Assembly (NCBI RefSeq): GCF_010015445.1
Contig: NC_053120.1
Coordinates: 6,019,114 to 6,083,113 of the forward strand
Origin: Perca fluviatilis
Taxonomy: Eukaryota > Chordata > Actinopteri > Perciformes > Percidae
Direction: 5' to 3'
Length of the DNA stretch: 64,000 bases
The position numbers and the translations under genes are program-made. The notes below the pieces were generated by a model. It worked only from the letters and a program-made list of their open reading frames with translations, did no database searches and was not told the origin of the DNA. Positions 1-12,858 of the stretch are shown here, piece by piece; positions within the stretch are counted from its first letter, which is position 1; each line of letters begins with the position of its first letter.

Positions 1-489
1 GAGGTTATTGAAGATTGGGATCATAATAAAGAAAATATAGAGTGGATATTTTTTTATCCAATCATAAGATGCAACTGAGTCCCCAGGAGCAAGAGAGGTA
101 ATCTAACAAACATCCATCTGCAGGGAGGAGCTGATGAACGGAGGAGAGCGGACTGGGAATTTCACTTCTTTGTGCTGGGATTGTTGGAAAACCAGTTTGA
201 GCAGCAGCAGCAACACGCTGCAAAGACTAGAGAGGCAAGGGATGTCCTGTGGGCAGGGGAACCACATGAGTAGACTGCTCATACGAGTTGTCATTGAAGG
301 CAACAGCAAATACAAATGTTGGCGGGGAGTTTGGAGGATTTCTTTAAAATCCATCAGTTGAGTCCTTAAAAATCTGATCTTCTATGAGTGAAAAAAAAGA
401 TGCCTGAAGAGAGATTATTTCAGCTGTTTTTTTCTTTTTAATGAGTATTATCTTGTTTCAAGTATTATCACAATAGTGGTGAAGCCTAT

Positions 490-1297
490 GGAAAAAAGAG
501 GGAGAGAGAGAAAAAGGGAGAGAAAGAAAGAGAGGTAGAGAGGGGGGATGTAGAGAGAGGGAGAGGTAGAGAGAGAGGGAGAGAGAGAAAGAGAGAGAAA
601 AAAGAGAGAGAGGGAGAGAAAAAAGAGGGAAAGAAAGAGGTAGAGAGAGGGAGGCAGGTAGGGTGAGGGAGAGAAAGATGGAGAGGGAGCAAGAGAGAGA
701 GAGGGAGAGAAAAAAGAGGGAGAGAGAGAGAAAGAGGGAGAGAGAGAGAGGGAGGGATGGAGAGGTAGAGAGAGAGGGAGAGAGAGGTAGAGAGAGCGGG
801 AGAGTTAGAGAGAGGGGTAGAGAGAGGGAGAGAGAGGTAGAGAGAGCGGGAGAGTTAGAGAGAGGGGTAGAGAGAGCGGGAGAGTTAGAGAGAGGGGTAG
901 AGAGAGGGGAGAGTTAGAGAGAGGGGTAGAGAGAGGGAGAGAGAGGTAGAGAGAGCGGGAGAGTTAGAGAGAGGGGTAGAGAGAGATGGAGAGTTAGAGA
1001 GAGGGGTAGAGAGAGGGAGAGAGGGGTAGAGAGAGCGGGAGAGTTAGAGAGAGGGGTAGAGAGAGCGGGAGAGTTAGAGAGAGGGGTAGAGAGAGCGGGA
1101 GAGAGGTAAAGAGAGAGGGAGAGTGAGAGGCAGAGAGGTAGAGAGGGCGGGAGAGAGAGAGGGAGAGAGGTAAAGAGAGAGGGAGAGTGAGAGGGAGAGA
1201 GGTAGAGAGAGAGGGATGGAGAGGGAGAGAGAGCGGGATAGAGGTAGAGAGAGAGGTAGAGGGAGAGTGGTAGAGAGGTAAAGAGAGAGGGAGAGGT
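490..1297. repeat. Polypurine GA-rich minisatellite
   Basis: About 800 bases are almost purely purine on the plus strand. The first half is irregular (GA)n/(GGGA)n. From about 780 the array has a roughly 30 bp unit (gtagagagagcgggagagttagagagag) repeated many times with variants. Open frames in it (Arg/Glu-rich or Ser/Leu/Pro-rich) are artefacts of composition. Confidence 0.95.
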
Positions 1298-1439
1298 GTG
1301 TCATAGATGGGTCTTCCCACATAGTGTTTAGAGTCAATTTAACGCACTGTTATTAGCTTAAGCATTATCTGTTCATTACAAACACAAAGGACATCATGCT
1401 ATATACGCGCAGCCACGTACAATTAGAAGTGTGACAGCA

Positions 1440-2290
1440 CAAAAAAAAAAACACAAAAAAAAAAAAAAAAAAAAACCCGCCCTTTTTTTTCCCCCCTTTT
1501 TTCCACCAAAATCTTCCCTTTTGGAAGGCGTCCCCGCAGCTCATCTAACCAAAGAGCCGATAACCTTCAGGTGGTGGGAGTAACTGAGATTAATAAGAAA
1601 TCCCTGAATATTTGAATAGTTGCTGTTTTTTCTGATCGAAGTGACCAGGGTGGAGATTTATTACCGGAGGCCGATATGGGCTTCACACTGGATCAATGAA
1701 ATGGAGGCGATGGGAATGAATGAATCCATTCATGTGTATTTTTGTTTTTATTTTTTTTTTTTTTTTGTTTTTTATATTTTTCCATGTACAGTGAAGGATG
1801 AAAATGATTAACTCATCCATCATTACGTTTTTTTGATGGAAGAAATTTTTTTTTTTTTTTTTTTATTTTATGTCCCTCAGAAGTCAGATTGAGATCAGTT
1901 TTTTTTTTTTTTTTTTTAATTGATTTAGCACTTTTAAGAGTAAGGACAATGTTATTACAAACAGATATATGTTTTTCATGTAGGACTGAGACATAGACAT
2001 GTAAGATCTATCAGAGACCAGTTCCCAGACAGAGGTACCAACAGGACTTACGTCCATCTAAAGGCTCTGACACACAACCCGGACCACCACCGCGCAGAAA
2101 AAGTCGGACTGATCAGTCAGAAACCGGAAATGGAATGAGACATCTAGACCTCAGAACACAGAGACTCGTTTTTTCCGAGTTGCTGTTTTTATCACCAGAG
2201 TGGCTATAGTAGTCAAGAAGGATCTGTTTGTTACGGCTACGCGCTGAACGGAAGAGAACTGGATGTATATGGAATTTTTTTTTTTTTTTT
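1440..2290. other. A/T homopolymer-rich, no gene seen
   Basis: Several long A and T runs (1441-1475, 1749-1766, 1846-1864, 1898-1918, 2274-2300) are separated by unique-looking sequence. No exon with protein similarity was recognised. Confidence 0.6.
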
Positions 2291-2851
2291 TTTTTTTTTT
2301 ACAATTTTTGCGCACCGTAGTACTCACTGCTACTCGCTCTTCCTTATTCTGTCCAATCAGATTGGTCATTGAGTCTGACTGCCCACTGGCCGATCCAACA
2401 AGTCAACCATTAAGCCTAAATGACGGCGCCTCCCCTCGACTGACGACGGCACGGGACACACACACAGACTACAATCCGACAACGCCCGGCCGACCGACCA
2501 GACAGAGTCCGGATCGACCAACGACAGCCAACTCGCCACCAAAAAACCAAACCTTCTTAACTCCCCTTCTCCCCCTCCCCCAACAAAAAAAAAAGGAAAA
2601 AAAAAAAAAAACGTAAGTTATTAGTATTAGTGTTTTTTTTACTTTTTCTTATGTGGCTCTCTGTCAGTGCGCTGGGGGGAGAGAGAACGCGCCGCTAGCC
2701 TCCTTTCTCTTTTTTTTGTTTTTGTTTTTTATAATATTGTGTTGGTGGGGAGTGAACACAAAGTCTGTGTGTGCGGTGCGTGCACCCTCTTTTTTTTTTT
2801 GGTGTCCGTGGAATTCTTTTTCTTTGATCCTTCATTGAAATCGTTTACAAA

Positions 2852-3149
2852 TAGGGCTGCTCCCTTTCAGTCTATTAGTCGACTAATCGGTCGATTTGGT
2901 CTTAGTCAACTTAGATTTTTTTTGTGGATTAGTCATGTTTTATGCTTTTTTTCATGCTGAATGACTTATTTCCAAGAAACGTACGAGCACATCTCTGGTA
3001 AACCCAAGAATTAAAGCGGTGCTTTTGCATGACTCTTTGCGGAGAAAATCAGATTTATAGATCTGTCGATTAAATCAACTAATCGATTAGTCGATACAAT
3101 TGAAAGAGTGTTAGTCGACTAAGAATTTCTTCAATCGAGAACAGCCCTA
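2852..3149. mobile_element. hAT-like MITE (TAGGGCTG ends), 298 bp
   Basis: Terminal inverted repeats TAGGGCTG and CAGCCCTA with internal TTAGTCGACTAAT-type palindromes. Flanks TTTACAAA (2844-2851) and TTTACAAC (3150-3157) form an 8 bp target duplication with one mismatch, as for hAT. The same family recurs inverted at 42540-42828. Confidence 0.88.
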
Positions 3150-3289
3150 TTTACAACGTATCCTAGCAACGCACCTTGCTAGGCCACAGCCATTAGTTCC
3201 GTGGTCATTTACAAGAACGTGCATCGCTAAGACCAGGCGTAGTTAAGCCTAGGCTTAAATTTGGTTGATGCAACCCATGTGAACGTGGG

Positions 3290-3670
3290 TTCGGACAGAT
3301 ATTTAGAAATGATGTTTGAGTTCGGGTTGGGCTCGGTCACATCAGCGCGATAAGTTATTTGTTGTAAAATGGTGCTGCGGCTCCTTTAAGAGAGCTCAGT
3401 GCATGTGGGTGTGTGTGTGTGGAAAGTGGGCAGAAGAGAGATAGAGAAAGAGGAAGCAGACGTGTCGATGTGACCGGAGCAGAGTTGGTGGAATATGTCA
3501 TTAGTAGGCTATGAGAAAAAAAATTGATTTTAACTGCGTTGGGCTCTGGCCGGGCTCGGACAGAAATATCTTAATGCCTGTCGGTTAATGCTCGGGTCGG
3601 GTTCGGTTACTGCTCTGTCAGACCCAGGCCAGGCTAGGACAGAAAAATACAGCCCGATCCACTCTCTGGT
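3290..3670. mobile_element. Degenerate copy of the hAT-like element at 12859
   Basis: Shares long stretches with 12859-13234: ttcggacagatatttagaaa, the GGGCTCGGTCACA segment, aaattgattttaactg and the GGCTCGGACAGAAA segment near the end. Ends are eroded and no clean target duplication was seen. Confidence 0.65.
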
Positions 3671-4086
3671 AGAGACCAGTCAGTGCAACCGGCTCCAGGT
3701 ATTTTCAAAGTGATCTTAGTGAATTGGATGATAATAAAGAAGGTATGAAAACCTGCTGTTGGAGCCATTTATGCTATTTTGTGTTATTTCATATTTTGTT
3801 AGTATAATCAACTATGGTTTATTATCATATTGCCTGGTTCTGTCTGTCGCGGGGTGATTTGTGATTAGGGTACGGATATGATGTCTCAGCTCCGTCTACT
3901 TTGGCTGATTTGGAATGAGGTGGCGGGAGTAGAAGGGACACAGTGTTTCGACCGTGGTCGTGACTACGATATGTAACTGAACATAATAAACATTTAAGTT
4001 GTTTCCGAGACAATCTATACTCCTGACATACTGTCTCCGAGGCAAAATTGCGTCAGAGGCCGCAACACCTGCAGATACCTGTCAAG

Positions 4087-4413
4087 TAGGGCTGCAACCA
4101 ACTATTTTTTTTATTTTTTTTTATTTTCATTGTTGATTAATATGTTGATTTTCTCAATTAATAGATTAGTTGTTTGGTCTCTAAAATGTCAGAAAATGGT
4201 GAAACATGTGGATCAGTGTTTCCCAAAGCCCATGATGACATCCTCAAATGTGTCGTTTTGTCTGCAACTCAAAGATATTTACATTTAAGAAGAATGGTTT
4301 GTTTTTTTATTTAAAAAAACTGACTCAAACAGATTAATCGATTATGAAAATTGTTGGCGATTAATGTTATAGTTGACAACTAACTGATAAATTGATTAAT
4401 CTGTGCAGCTTCA
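4087..4413. mobile_element. hAT-like MITE (TAGGGCTGCAAC end), 327 bp
   Basis: Begins TAGGGCTGCAACCA and ends in a degraded CTGTGCAGCTTCA. Flanks CTGTCAAG (4079-4086) and GTGTCAAG (4414-4421) match at 7 of 8 positions. The interior is rich in GATTAAT-type repeats, as in this family. Confidence 0.75.
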
Positions 4414-5036
4414 GTGTCAAGATATAGTCCAAAAATATTTTATTGAGTCTTTATTTTTATTTATGACGTTTCAAATCAGTTGTTTTCTTTCAACTGCATT
4501 CATAAACACAGACAGGGAGATGGAAATGCAGCTTGTGACCTGACCCAAATGGAATCTGTGGATTAGTTTTTACAGTTTTCAGCAGTGATGCAGAATAAAA
4601 ATCTGCAGTTGTTTAGCCGAATGTTTTTCTGCTTGGGGTGACGTGTTAACACTGAGTTTTGGTTACATATTTTATTTATTTTTAAATTTTTTTAGTGCTT
4701 AAAAATCTGTGGAAAGTTCCGCAGACCTCGCACACAACCTTCTCACAACAAAGCGACGCTCGGCTCAACGTAATAAGGTTTTCATTTATTGCTTTTCCAC
4801 TTACAGTGAGAACAATAAGCAATTAGCAGCCGGCGAGTCGCTGCGGTAAAAGATATCGATAATTACTTCAGAAGAAGCGACGCTCAGTAAAGCAATGAGA
4901 GATCAATAACGCATGAGGCTGAAGATTTCTATCGTGTGTGTGTAGACGCTGTTCACTCTACTGTATTGATAGATGGGTTACCTCCTCTCTATCTCACTGT
5001 GCTGTGGGTTTCTATAGGCTTTGTCCTGTCTGTCCA

Positions 5037-5039
<3 letters not shown>

Positions 5040-5107
<68 letters not shown>
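5040..5107. repeat. (GT)n microsatellite
   Basis: An uninterrupted GT dinucleotide run of about 68 bases. Confidence 0.97.
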
Positions 5108-5110
<3 letters not shown>

Positions 5111-6031
5111 TTGTGTGTATGGCCCATATCAGTATATAAGCATGCGAGTGTGTGTGCTTAACAGGATGTGGTGAGGCGAGGGTGCATAGTGACAGTGATG
5201 AATTAGCCTGCTGGTAATAACCCTCTCTGATCTCAGCCGCTCTCACAGCTTCTTGGGGGGCACTTTTAATTGTGACACATATCCCAGCATACCCTCGGGC
5301 ATCTCGTACGCCTGCCCCCTTCACTGTACAGTACACACACACACACTCTCACACACTCAGAGGAAGAAAAAAAAAAAAAGAAGCTCTTTCAGACCCACAA
5401 ACCTGATAGACACACGGTTGCACGTGGCCACATGCACATACAGTAAAACACACTCTCCCTCCTCATCAAATGGGTCTTTGTGTGACTGTACCTGACGGGA
5501 TTATTAATCAAAATGGGGGAAAAAAAACCAGACAGAGGAAGGGGAGGCGTGAAAGACAGCTACCTGTGTGCGAAGGAATCCTTTCACAACAAAAGACTCC
5601 TCATGCCTGAATTATAACCTGCCTTTTTTTTTGCTTTTTGGATAAACAAAATGACAAAATGTGCCCTGACCGGAGCCATCAGGAGCATCAATATATATGT
5701 TAATGCCCCCCCCCAGCTCACAATGTACAACCATAAAAGGAGAAGAAGAATGGAGAATAATGGCTCGGCCAGTTTTTTAAATTTATTTTCATTTTTTTTC
5801 CAGGCCAGGGCTGTTTATACCCAACATGCTTTGTGTGAGAGAAGATTTATTAAATTTGTGATGAATAGGTGACTCCCAGAGAATTACCTTTCCTGCCCGT
5901 GAAATTAGCTGCAGTATTTTATTGTCAGGGGCTCCCATAGTGTGAGGTGTATACTGAAGTGTGTGTTATATGGGTGACACTGGTAGACACTCTGCAGTGC
6001 AGTCATACATACTGCACCTTAAACGAGATAG

Positions 6032-6399
6032 TAAGGCTGCTCGATTATAGAAAAAAAATCATAGTCACAATTTTTTTTTGGTCAATATTGTAATCAATCA
6101 GGATTATTTAACACGATTACTTATTGACTTTTGGAAAGATGTTGCAATTATTGAACTAACACAGTGAAACAGTTAAACAAATCAACAGGGAAACACCTTG
6201 AACATTGACATTTCCCTTCATACTTTTCCCGTTTGAAATTTTTGAATTCTGCTTCAGAACACAAGATAAAATAAGAGTTTTCTTGCAAAATATAACGTGC
6301 AAAATAATAATTTTTCTTGACTACATTGTTTTTTTTTGTGATCGTTAGGAGACAAATTCGAAATCACAATCAAAATTCGAATAACTTCCAAAAGCCCTA
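6032..6399. mobile_element. hAT-like MITE, 368 bp
   Basis: Ends TAAGGCTGCTCGATTATAG and AAAGCCCTA. Flanks CGAGATAG (6024-6031) and CGAGACAG (6400-6407) match at 7 of 8. It lies about 190 bases upstream of the first recognised tspan1 exon. Confidence 0.78.
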
Positions 6400-6588
6400 C
6401 GAGACAGCCTGACATGCTGGGGGTTGTTTTTTATAACCTTCGATTAAAAGTATTTTTTGAAAAGGATGACTTTTTGGGGAAAACATAGGATATTTTCAGA
6501 GAACAAAACAAAAAATGTCTTGGTAAGTGTGGACTTTTAGAGAGTCCTTACATGAGTGAGTGTGTGTGTGTGTGTGTGTTTTCCTCAG

Positions 6589-9500
6589 GCTGAGGGGATC
6601 GCCAGAGCGTGGGCCACCCCAGCTTTACAGAAAGATTACGGCAGTGACCCTGTGGTCACTAAGATCTGGAACGCCACCATGACAGAGGTACAGTATCTCT
6701 GAAACCCGGCACTGCATGTTCACAACTTGTACCGGTTCGGCATGTCTTCGCTCTAAACTACACACTGCATACGTGTATAATATTACTTAATATCCTTGCT
6801 GACCATTTTCCAAATCACGTAAATCAGGTTTTAAATGAATTTCCCACCTTCTTGCAGACATTGTTTTCACTTCCTCCCCAAGAAAATCTACTTTCTGAAT
6901 CTTGAAACCTGCAGCACAATCTATTACAGTCAAACTTATTTCATTTGACATGATTTATGTGAGGGGTACAACATTGACAAGTTGCATGCAGGAAGTATGA
7001 ACGCACAACGATACAGAGCAACGGCTGAACTGACAGCGTCGACTCCAACCCGTTCTCGCTCCCAACTCGTCAAATACCGACTCTCGGTCAGTGGATCTCA
7101 GCGTCGGATACCGACGCAAAAATCACCCTTTAGTGTCTGTAGGGAACAGCAGCAGCTTGAACGCGGCGCTGTAAGATGGCGTAGTATTAAGCGAGACAAC
7201 GGTAGGGAGTAGTGAGTAGTGGTAGATGCTAATTCGGAGCCGCTAGACGTGTCGGCGTAGTTCGTTTTAGGCATAGGGAGTGGGGATTGGTTAGGGTTAG
7301 GGTAAGAATACCAGCCAATCAGAGGCAGAATAAGGCGGGCCACGAGGCACGTCCTGTGACGTCGACACGTCTACCAGATCCCATCTAGAATCTACCGTGA
7401 GTAGTATGAAATATCAACAATCTGCGTAAGGAGGTTGGTTGGGGTGGTGCATGGGTCAAACAACACAGGACTTTCCCCCAGGAGACCGGGGTTCCTGTCC
7501 CGCGTTTGTGCCGCTGTCGACGAAACATACATTTTCTACCCCCGACCCAAGATCTTTTCCCAAACCTGACTGTCAGTTAAACGTGCGTTTGTCCCGACCC
7601 AGAGCGTCAAAAAGTGACGCCAAGAGTCCCGACCCAGAGCGTCCAAATATGCCGCTTAATTTGTCAATAACAAAACGCTAAAGGCACCTGACCAAGCGTA
7701 GCTTTTTGACGCAATGGGAGTGGGAATGTGTTGTCAACTCGCACAATCAGCAAAGCTCTCACAAAACTTGAACCGATCGATAACGCTCAAGGATCAAAAC
7801 TTTATCCACTCTCTGCCAGTGTTTTCCTGATGCGTTTGCTCCCGTCTCCCAGATAAAGTGCTGCGGTTTCACCAACTACACCGACTTTGTGGGATCTCAG
7901 TTTGAAAAGGAGAACGGAGGCAGCCTGCCGCCCATCTGCTGCTGGACTAACAGCCCCCCCTGCAGCCCGCAAGTGGCAAAGCGCAGTGCTGTGGAGGTGA
8001 GATGTACTGCACAACACCATTAGAATTGAATATAAGAAACATATTCAAAGTAAAGGCAGAGGAGGTAAGTCTATTTAGTGTTCTAAATGGAATGGACAAG
8101 ATATTTAGTCTGACACGCCAGATGGTTTGGTAACACAGAACCAGCCGAGAAGCAGTCATTGGGAACTGTTTGGAAAAGGGCAGGCACTTTCAAAAAATTA
8201 CCTGGCAGGTGATTGGATGAACCATCTGTCTATCACCTCCGCCTCTAGTTGTTTTTAAACGAACAGTCACATGTGCCACACACACACCCTAAACCACGCC
8301 CGTAGCTCCCAGTAGCTTCTCACCAGATGCGGATTGGTTGCTTCTGCTGCTGGACGGACATGTTACCTGAAGCCTTGAAGGATTTTCGTGCGATATGTTG
8401 ATCTCATGATTTAACAGTCTTTCTACGTTCTGACCCTCACCCTGTGATCATGAGCTTTGGGCAGTGGCTGAAAGAATTAGATTGTGCGTATAAGCAGCCA
8501 AAACTTGCTGAACTCAGATAAGGTTAGGAGTTCAGACATCCGGAAGGAGCTCAGAGTAGAACTTTTTTGTACACACGAAAAAGGGACAGAAATAGTTGTG
8601 TCAAGAACTGGAAAATCACCTCCCCACAGCTGGCCTATCACAGCTTGAAGTGGGTGTGTGTGTCAGATTTTTGGGGCAATCACTCCATACATTGTTGAGA
8701 TATTTCAGTCTGGGCCAAACCAACATTGCCATCCATTTAGCCCTGTTGCTAGCGTGGCTGCAAAATAGTTTTTAACAAATTAAAAAATTCAAAGACATTT
8801 GAAACATTTTAACATTGTAAATTTGGCCAATTGATTAATTGAAAAAGCAATACATCAATTGATAGTATTGTATTAGCTATTAGCCTTATTTAATTTCATT
8901 ATATTGCAACATAGTGAATGTCTTTTTTTTTTGGTGCCTTTATTCGGTTTCTAGGGTGGTTTCTGATTTGTCAATTACTGATGATTATATTCACGCAAAC
9001 ACTTTTCTCCTCAGGGCTGTTTCAGACACATCCTGGAGACGGTCCAAAAGCACGCCAACATTGTGGGAGGCATCGCAGCAGGAATAGGAGTCTTAGAGGT
9101 AAAATAAGATGAAAAGGAAGGGCAAGATTTTCAAAAATGTGCTCACTTTGGCTGAAAGACCATATTTCAGTACATATTAAAAAGTGTAAAAATCCACAAC
9201 TTCCAGGACAGCGTCTTGGTTAAAGGCAGTGACAGTAATAAATATGATAAGAGGGGATTTGAACTCCAGACAGTCTCATTAGCCAAACACATGTTACCTG
9301 GATAGATTTGTGAAAGCATTATGAGGGGAAAGATTGAAACATGTCTTTATTCAGACAAACGTTGCCCATAAAGTGCAAAATGTGTATGATATTCACAGTG
9401 TCTGTACACCGTGTTAAAATAAGGGGGTGTCTATAAGATAGAAAAAAGGGGGCTTTAGCGAAGTGGAGAGCCACTTCACGCACGCTTCTGGGACGCGCCG

Positions 9501-9793
9501 TGACGTGGCTGGCGCCCAAAGAGCTCCAAATCCGATAGATTTTACATTTTTACGAGAAAGGATGCACGTGAGAACTTGTCGATATACGTGTGTAAAGAGT
9601 TAACACTGCAGATATAAGAGCAGTTTAAAAAAAAATTATCGTTTCTTTTTTTTTCTTACAACGGGCCTCTGATCTGCGTGGTTTCAGTAAATAAAATGCA
9701 AAAACCTGATTTTGAACTATATTGTTTCCTCAGATTGCTGCCATGATAGTATCCATGTACCTGTACTGCCACTTGGACGGCAAAATCAGCTGA
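6589..9793 (+). CDS. tspan1: Tetraspanin-1, C-terminal part (last four coding exons)
   Basis: Four exons, 6589-6687, 7853-7996, 9015-9098 and 9734-9793 (stop TGA), are all phase 0 and flanked by AG/GT. They encode the second half of a tetraspanin: the large extracellular loop with the CCG motif (residues read IKCCGFTNYTDF), a second Cys pair (ICCW), further loop cysteines (PPCSP, GCF), then a last membrane segment containing IVGGIAAGIGVLE and IAAMIVSMYLYC. The CCGFTNYTDF stretch, the GIAAGIG membrane segment and the SMYLYC tail match vertebrate TSPAN1 closely; CD63-like tetraspanins are the next alternative. The protein is a four-pass membrane scaffold of epithelial and lysosomal/plasma membranes. 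Exons for TM1-TM3 were not found in bases 1-6588, so the gene probably starts before the window. It lies tail-to-tail with pomgnt1, as in mammals, which supports the identity. Confidence 0.9.
6980..7780. other. Intronic repeat sequence, unclassified
   Basis: This tspan1 intron has a stretch around 7040-7140 with cgactctcggtcagtgg and ataccgacgcaaaaatca, typical of fish interspersed repeats. A segment around 7480-7500 (ggagaccggggttcctgtcc) resembles a tRNA-like B box. There are no clear ends and no full tRNA fold. Confidence 0.4.
8160..8420. repeat. Probable interspersed repeat in tspan1 intron
   Basis: The segment with gtgattggatgaaccatctg and cacctccgcctctag has the look of a common fish SINE/MITE. 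No second copy was found in this window, so the class is open. The rest of this intron to 9014 shows nothing recognisable. Confidence 0.35.
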
Positions 9794-9936
9794 GAATCCT
9801 TCACGACAGGAAGCACACAGACGAATCACATGTGATTCACAAGTTTATTAATCTGCATTATTTAACAATCACTTAGGATACTCTCTTTTCTTTCTGGTTC
9901 CAATGGGTTAGGGTTCTCAGAAAGACATCTAGCTTT

Positions 9937-10045
9937 AATAAAAAAAAGTCATGTTCATGATGAGAATCCAGCGACTGTGTTTTATGTAGAGAGAAAAGTT
10001 TTATAAGCACCTGCAGAGTGTAAATATTTCAAATTTGCCAATAAA
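9937..10045 (+). promoter_or_regulatory. tspan1: Candidate polyadenylation signals of tspan1
   Basis: AATAAA hexamers occur at 9937-9942 and 10040-10045, about 145 and 250 bases after the tspan1 stop codon. Either could end the transcript; the sequence between stop and signals looks like ordinary 3'UTR and is not repeated elsewhere in the window. Confidence 0.5.
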
Positions 10046-10555
10046 ATATATCAAACAGCATTCACTGAGTGCTGACTGCATTTATCTGAGGTGATTAATG
10101 TAATGTACTGTAGGAGGGGAGGGGGGCCTTTTGCATTTCTGTTCCAGGTGCCCTTTGTTTTGTAATCCTTTGATTTAAAAAATGTCAGAAACCACAAGTT
10201 ATCCTTGTTTTCATTACTAACATGACTGTACAACTGTGCTGCTTTACTTAAAAACAAGTTTTTGCATGCGAAAAAAGCAGCAGAGCTCAGTGCATCTTTT
10301 GTCCCCTGTACTATTCATTAATGTCCCAACTCTTGGCGTGGAAGGTAACATGCATTGTGACACAAGGCTGAGTAACTATTGACCGACAATAGCCAGGGGG
10401 CGGAGCACGTTCAGATGCGCAGGTATCGCTACGGAGTAGCGCTTTGATCGCAAAGCCTCAACCAGCAACCAAAAGCTTTGTTTAGCAGTTTCTGTATGAC
10501 TGCAGAGGGAAACGCAACAAGAGAATGATATTTGAGACATAGAAAGAGAATGACA

Positions 10556-10558
<3 letters not shown>

Positions 10559-10587
<29 letters not shown>

Positions 10588-10696
10588 TCGATCAACAGGA
10601 AGAGAAAGAAAAGAAATAAAACAAAAGGCATGATGATGTTTAATTCTGGTTGCTGATTTCTCTCTCTCATACACACACACACACACACACACACAC
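10559..10696. repeat. (GA)n and (CA)n microsatellites
   Basis: A GA run lies at about 10559-10587 and a CA run at about 10671-10696, both within duplication unit 1. Unit 2 has only a short, degenerate GA tract. Confidence 0.9.
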
Positions 10697-12858
10697 GAGA
10701 TGCGGTCTCGGTCTGAGACCCAGATAGGTCAGTCACCTGCTAATGTGACAGAGGCGTTACATTATATTGTCAGAGGTAACAAGCTAACCATCGCAAAGTG
10801 TTGTGCTAATGCTGGGAACAGGCACAACGTATCTTTATAGTTGTATCCATACGATGTGACAGACTTAGGTTCATATTTCACCAGGTTGTTGTTAAATAGC
10901 AATACGGAAGTATCAGTTCTCACATGTTTGCACCATGGTTGGTGTATTAACTTTCAATACAGATGTTTCCCTCAAACTTTGAACACTGAAAAATGTAATG
11001 CATGATGAGGTTGGGCTTTACAGACAGTTTGTAACACAGACAAACATGTATTCTATGTTACAGAAAAATGCACCAAAATGTTGAAAAATACAGTTATGAA
11101 ATTGAAACAGAGTTCTTAATTTTTGTTTCTTCAGATTGCATTGCAGTAGACCCCCATAAAGTTCTCCTACAACTGATGTTGATACTGTACTGTATGGATG
11201 GGAGCTACAGGACATGCTTTGAATTCATAAGATTTAACAATACAGTGTTAGGGACAGATCAGATGGCCAGAGACTTGAGACTCGACTTGGACTCGTTGCA
11301 AAAGACTTGAGACTCGACTTGGACTTCTAAAAAAAAAATGACTTGTGAAAATCTGTGACACACACACACAATCAATATTCTATCTACATCTCAGCCACCA
11401 GCCTCTGAGAATCAGAATGCTCAATAGGTTAAAAATGACATTTAAAAAGGCGGCGGACACACACACGCGGACACACACACACACACACACACACTTTTAT
11501 ATACCGATAGGTTAGGTGTTCAGCATAAGTTACCATGGAGATGTAACCCGGTAACAAGTGACCCACCGTCATGATACACAAAACCCTGGGTTGAACCTGA
11601 AGTTACCTCGGTAACCTCAAATCTTGCTTCGTAGTACAGGCCTCAGGTTTATTGCCAAGTAAGCTAGGTTTTCATATCCAAGGAACTTGCCTTGGAGTTT
11701 TGGTGCATAACAAACATAAGGAAGATAAAATAAGATAAAAGCAAGAACTGCAACAGTCAAGATACAAATAAAAAAGAAAAATTGGCCATCAAATAAAAAA
11801 AAAAATATACACGTGTTTTTAAAATTAAGTTTTGTGCAGGAATGTGCAAACGTTCATATATAGTGTGTAGAGATAATAATCCAAAATCTGTGCGTTAGTG
11901 TAATGTACTGTAGGAGGGGAGGGGGGCCTTTTGCATTTCTATTCCAGGTGCCCTTTGTCTCATTATCCTTTGATATCAAAGATGTCAGGAACCACAAGTT
12001 ATCCTTGTTTTCATTACTAACATGACTGTACGGCCCTGCTTTATTAAAAACACATTTTTCTCTGTATGACGAGCCATGCACGCGAAAAAAAAGCAGCAGA
12101 GCTCAGTGCATCTTTTGTCCACTGTACTATTCATTAATGTCCCAACTCTTGGCGTGGAAGGTAACATGCATTGTGACGCAAGGCTGAGTAACTATTGACC
12201 GACAATAGCACGTTCAGATGCGCAGGTATCGCTACGGAGTAGCGCTTTGATCGCAAAGCCTCAACCAGCAACCAAAAGCTTTGTTTAGCAGTTTCTGTAT
12301 GACTGCAGAGTGAAACGCAACAAGAGAATGATATTTGAGACATAGAAAGAGAATGACAGTGAAGGGGAAGAGAGAGAGAAAGATCAACAGGAAGACAAAG
12401 AAAAGAACTAATACAAAGGGAGCGATGCCGAAAGTATGATGTTCTAGGTTAGACATTTCGGTAGCTGTAATTTAGTTTCAGGTTTCAGACTGCAGTCCTT
12501 AAAGGTCCAGTGTGTGGGAATCTCTGCCATATAGCGTTGAGATCATATATCTCAATCAACTCTCTCTTGCGCCACGCAGTTCAAACTATGTATTCCAGCT
12601 ACGGTAGCCTTCACGCTTCATGTTTTACTGTTACCACTCTGTTGCTGTGTTGCTGAGTTTTTCTTTTAAACAGGATTCATGTTTTTTTGCGTTTAATTTC
12701 GGTTGCCGATTTCATTACATTTTAAAGCTGTAAATTCAACTCGACGCTTCCATGGAGATGATTCACATCAAAAGCGACGCAAAGGGCGTCATCCTACTGG
12801 GATTTTCTTTTTCTTCTTTTTTTTTTGACAGGGTTAGGGTAACACAAGACGTAGGAAT

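Noticed and set aside
490..1337. Long Arg/Glu-rich (+) and Ser/Leu/Pro-rich (-) open frames
   Set aside because: They are low-complexity translations of a polypurine satellite, open in several frames at once.
1620..1811. Hydrophobic frame (LFFLIEV) as an upstream tspan1 membrane exon
   Set aside because: It lacks the tetraspanin TM3 pattern, has no splice sites in phase, and runs into a T homopolymer.
7285..7306. Telomere-like TTAGGG units
   Set aside because: Only two to three units (ggttagggttagggta) in ordinary repeat sequence; too short for an interstitial telomere.
7470..7510. tRNA gene
   Set aside because: A B-box-like ggttc segment is present, but no cloverleaf with acceptor and anticodon stems can be drawn.
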